From contig DASXTS010000354.1 in NCBI GenBank assembly GCA_036505275.1, positions 1 through 17,617 on the forward strand: DNA of 17,617 bases, written 5' to 3'. Source of the stretch: DASXTS01 sp036505275 (GTDB taxonomy: Bacteria; Actinomycetota; Actinomycetes; Mycobacteriales; Pseudonocardiaceae). Each line of letters starts with the position of its first letter. Position 1 is the stretch's first letter. Positions 15,207 through 17,617 of this stretch are shown here, piece by piece. A model generated the notes under the pieces. The model did no database searches. It was not told the origin of the DNA and was given only the letters and a program-made list of their open reading frames with translations. Position numbers and translations under genes: made by a program.

Positions 15207-15993
15207 ACGGCGGCCAGGCCTCGATCGCCCACGGCCCGAAATCGCGGTCGGCCAGCGCCAGGCAAGCCGCGCCGGCGTCCGGGTCGACCCAGAGGAAGGT
15301 GCCGCTCTGCCCGAAGTGCCCGAAGGTCCGGGCGGAGTTGCGCGCCCCTGTCCAGTGCGGGCTCTTGCCGTCGCGGATTTCGAACCCGAGCCCCCAGTCG
15401 TTGGGTTTCTGCCGGCCGTAGCCCGGCAGGACGCCGTCCAAGCCGGGAAAGGCGACGCTGGTTGCGGCCGCGAGGGCCGCCGGCCGCACAAGGGTCGGGG
15501 CCAGCAGCTCGGCCGCGAACTTCGCGAGGTCCCTGGCGGTCGACACCGCACCCTCCGCCGGCGACCCGTTCAGCCGGGTCTCGCCCATGCCGAGCGGCGC
15601 AAGCACCGCCTGACGCAGATGCTCAGCGAACGGCTTGCCGACCTTGGCGGCCACAAAATCGCCCAGCACGTCGAACCCGGTATTGGAGTAGATGCGCCTC
15701 CTGCCCGGTTTGGCCAGCACCGTGTGGTCGCCGAAAGACAGGCCCGAGGTGTGCGCGGCGAGGTGCCGCACCGTCGAGCCTTCTGGTCCGGCCGGGGCTT
15801 CCCAATCGACGGTGCCGGCCTCGGCCGCAATGAGCACGGCGTACGCGGTCAGCGGCTTGGTCACCGACGCGAGGTAGAACGGCCGGTCCGGCTCGCCGCC
15901 GGTCACCACCCCATTCGCGGTGACCACGGCGGCGGCCACATGATCGACGGGCCATTCGGTGACGGCGCGAACCGCGGCATCCACATCAGCCAT
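15178..15993 (-). CDS. Serine hydrolase of the beta-lactamase/class C PBP fold
   Basis: A 271-residue protein of the PF00144 group. The catalytic Ser43-x-x-Lys46 is in LASVTKPL, the Tyr102-Ser-Asn is in RRIYSNTGFD, and a C-terminal HFGQSGT takes the place of the third (KTG/HxG) motif. Such enzymes act as esterases, peptidases or, less often, beta-lactamases; this one is short and has no signal peptide, so it is probably cytoplasmic and not a classical secreted beta-lactamase. The ATG at 15993 has GGAAGGG about 7 nt upstream. Its 3' end overlaps the convergent synthetase gene by 29 bp. Involvement in siderophore handling, for example ester cleavage for iron release, is possible from position alone but unsupported. 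Confidence 0.88.
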   Translation of the reverse strand: MADVDAAVRAVTEWPVDHVAAAVVTANGVVTGGEPDRPFYLASVTKPLTAYAVLIAAEAGTVDWEAPAGPEGSTVRHLAAHTSGLSFGDHTVLAKPGRRRIYSNTGFDVLGDFVAAKVGKPFAEHLRQAVLAPLGMGETRLNGSPAEGAVSTARDLAKFAAELLAPTLVRPAALAAATSVAFPGLDGVLPGYGRQKPNDWGLGFEIRDGKSPHWTGARNSARTFGHFGQSGTFLWVDPDAGAACLALADRDFGPWAIEAWPPFSDGVLAAL

Positions 15994-16085
15994 GACGACA
16001 CCCTTCCAGGAGTCCGCATGACAGGCGAGAGGTCGCCGGGCACGTAGCCATCCGGACGCGGACGAGTGGCGGTCGAGCCGGCTCG

Positions 16086-16114
16086 TTGGCCGGGGCCGGC
16101 GGGTTCGATACTAT
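16086..16114 (+). promoter_or_regulatory. Predicted promoter of the PAS membrane protein gene
   Basis: TTGGCC (16086-16091) and TACTAT (16109-16114) are spaced 17 nt apart in the intergenic region between divergent genes, about 80 nt before the ATG at 16197. The leader that follows is noticeably less GC-rich than its surroundings; I recognise no riboswitch in it. Confidence 0.45.
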
Positions 16115-16196
16115 CGGCCAAGATCATAACTGCAAGTAGCCGATCTAGTACTTTGCGTAGCAGAGGCGAGTTCGTCCCTTCGCGTTGGAGCAACTC

Positions 16197-17617
16197 ATGT
16201 CGCAGCGTCACCCGTTCCGCGCCAGGCCTGGCCGATTGCCCGGCGTGGCCGTGGCCGGTGCCGTGGTCGTGCTCGTCGTTGCGACGTTGGCCGTCGCGCT
16301 GCGCCACGACGCGGTCACGCCCGTTTTCGGCGTCATCGCGGTGGACATCGCCAACGTTGTCGCCTCGATAAGTGCCGGGCTGGCCTGCGGGTGGGCCGCA
16401 CGGCGCAACTCAGGGCGTCTGCGTAACGCGTGGCGTCTGCTCTGCCTGACCGCCGCGCTGTGGTCGGCTGGCAACCTGGTCTGGCTCTACCTTCGGCTGC
16501 AGCGGGACACGATCCCGTTGCCATCACTGGCCGACGCCTGCTGCCTGGCGGCGATCGTTACCGCCGCGATCGGCCTGCTGAGCTTTCCGACCGGACCGAA
16601 CACGCGTGCGGGTCGGACGAACATTGTGCTCGATACGCTCGTCGTCGCCAGCTCGGTCTGGTTCATCAGCGACCTCTATGTGTTGCCACGGGTCTTTCAT
16701 ATCGTCGACGACACCGAGCTGTATGACCTGGTCATCCTGGCCTACCCGATGGGCGCCATCGTCGTGCTCACCCTGGCCATCATGTTGTTCGTTCGGGCTC
16801 CCGCCGGAAAACGGCTGCACCTGGGCATGTTGGCACTGGCGTTCGTCGCCAGCGCGATCGCCGGCTCGGTATATGCGCACGCCGGGGCGACCGACGAAGG
16901 AGTGACCACCAGCCTGGTCAGCCCTGGCTGGCTCGGCGGGTCCCTGATGGTGGCCCTGGCGGCGTTGGCGCCCGCCGCGACCGCCCGGGACGACGCGACC
17001 CGGGAAACGGCAGACGGCTCGTCGGTGATCGGCGCGGTGCTCGTCTACGGCACCTTCCTGACCGCCGTGATCTCCGCCGCGATCCACCCGGCCATCCATA
17101 GCCCCCGGGACGTCATCAGCGGCCTGGTCGTGCTCGTCGTGTTCGGCGTGCGCCAAACCCTGCTGGCCGCCGACAACCAGGCCCTTCGCCACGAACTGGA
17201 GATCGACAACAAGGCCCTTCGGCAGGACCTGCAGAGCAAGGTCGACGAGTTGGACCGCCTGGCGCAACGTTACGAGCGGATCCTCGACGGGGTCGCAGAG
17301 GGCATCTACGGCGTCGACATCGACGGCCGGGTCAACTTCGTGAACCCCACCGCGGCGGGCGTGCTGGGCTACCCGGCGGAGGAGCTGCGCGGGCAGCCGG
17401 CGCATGAATGCTTCCACCACACCCGCACCGAGACCGGCGAGGGCTCCGCCGACCGCTGCCACCTGGCCGACGCGCTCGAGGGCGCCGAGACCGTCCGGCG
17501 GTCCGACCAGTACTACGTCCGCCGGGACGGCAGCACTTTCCCGGTGGAGGTCATCGCGAGTCCGATCCGCACGGCCGGCACGGTCACCGGCGCCGTGGTC
17601 GCCTTCAGCGACATCAC
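16197..17617 (+). CDS. Polytopic membrane sensor protein with PAS domain (N-terminal part)
   Basis: The gene runs off the right edge; 473 residues are visible. Residues 16-325 contain about nine to ten hydrophobic helices (first at 16-35, last at about 306-322). Then comes a charged coiled-coil-like linker (about 329-358: NQALRHELEIDNKALRQDLQ) and a PAS domain from about 359: YERILDGVAEGIYGVDIDG, VNFVNPTAAGVLGY, ECFHHTRTETG and, later, YYVRRDGSTFPVEV. This layout is typical of actinobacterial signalling proteins whose missing C-terminus is a GGDEF/EAL, histidine kinase or PP2C module; which one cannot be told here. The ATG at 16197 has GGAG 6 nt upstream. It is divergent from the serine hydrolase and probably starts its own transcript. 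Confidence 0.85.
   Translation, partial: MSQRHPFRARPGRLPGVAVAGAVVVLVVATLAVALRHDAVTPVFGVIAVDIANVVASISAGLACGWAARRNSGRLRNAWRLLCLTAALWSAGNLVWLYLRLQRDTIPLPSLADACCLAAIVTAAIGLLSFPTGPNTRAGRTNIVLDTLVVASSVWFISDLYVLPRVFHIVDDTELYDLVILAYPMGAIVVLTLAIMLFVRAPAGKRLHLGMLALAFVASAIAGSVYAHAGATDEGVTTSLVSPGWLGGSLMVALAALAPAATARDDATRETADGSSVIGAVLVYGTFLTAVISAAIHPAIHSPRDVISGLVVLVVFGVRQTLLAADNQALRHELEIDNKALRQDLQSKVDELDRLAQRYERILDGVAEGIYGVDIDGRVNFVNPTAAGVLGYPAEELRGQPAHECFHHTRTETGEGSADRCHLADALEGAETVRRSDQYYVRRDGSTFPVEVIASPIRTAGTVTGAVVAFSDI

Noticed and set aside
13422..15551. Long minus-strand open frame (709 codons) antisense to the synthetase gene
   Set aside because: It is opposite a clearly recognised enzyme, is rich in Arg/Pro/Gly/Gln/His and shows no motif; high GC keeps antisense frames open.

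Overview
The window is chromosomal DNA from a high-GC Gram-positive bacterium, almost certainly an actinomycete. The support is strong GC bias at third codon positions, many GTG starts, four-base start/stop overlaps, a DtxR/IdeR-type iron box, and the ftsE-ftsX-smpB core block near prfB. The FtsX extracellular loop carries two cysteines as in mycobacterial FtsX, which hints at the Mycobacteriales/Pseudonocardiales side, but I cannot fix the genus.

Left part (1-3375, all minus strand): ftsE, ftsX and smpB form a conserved housekeeping block for cell division (FtsEX) and trans-translation (SmpB). A PF04909-type amidohydrolase and the start of an EamA/DMT-type membrane transporter follow. prfB (6411-7529, minus), often close to ftsE in actinobacteria, lies about 3 kb away.

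The stretch between ftsE and prfB (3376-6410) is an accessory, stress-flavoured segment. It holds a 64-aa protein, a decayed fatty-acid desaturase, an Hsp20 chaperone, a divergent TetR-family regulator and two further small proteins. The Hsp20/TetR intergenic region has overlapping divergent promoters and three operator-like elements spaced exactly 21 bp apart, so the TetR protein probably represses both hsp20 and itself.

Region 7570-8712 holds two minus-strand regulators, a PadR-family protein and an HTH-DUF2087 protein. Between them sits a pair of GTCCACAGTGG boxes 22 bp apart.

Region 8809-15206 (plus strand) is the main accessory system: an iron-box-controlled, translationally coupled four-gene operon for a hydroxamate siderophore of the NIS (NRPS-independent) type. 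It encodes L-2,4-diaminobutyrate:2-oxoglutarate aminotransferase, L-2,4-diaminobutyrate decarboxylase, a diamine N-hydroxylase and an IucA/IucC synthetase. The expected route is aspartate semialdehyde to diaminobutyrate to 1,3-diaminopropane to N-hydroxy-diaminopropane, then condensation with a carboxylate. This resembles rhizobactin 1021/schizokinen logic, but no acyltransferase, second synthetase or transporter is seen here. The first three genes each carry an in-frame tandem repeat at a protein end: 8 x 12 bp giving HSTP repeats, 2.5 x 24 bp, and 4 x 9 bp. A perfect 17-bp inverted repeat encloses the ribosome-binding site and start codon of the hydroxylase gene. These repeats and the hairpin are the most unusual structures in the window.

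Right end (15178-17617): a cytoplasmic beta-lactamase-fold serine hydrolase whose 3' end overlaps the synthetase gene by 29 bp, and the 5' part of a large polytopic membrane protein with a PAS sensor domain, cut by the window end. No tRNA, rRNA, CRISPR array, transposase or phage gene is visible.
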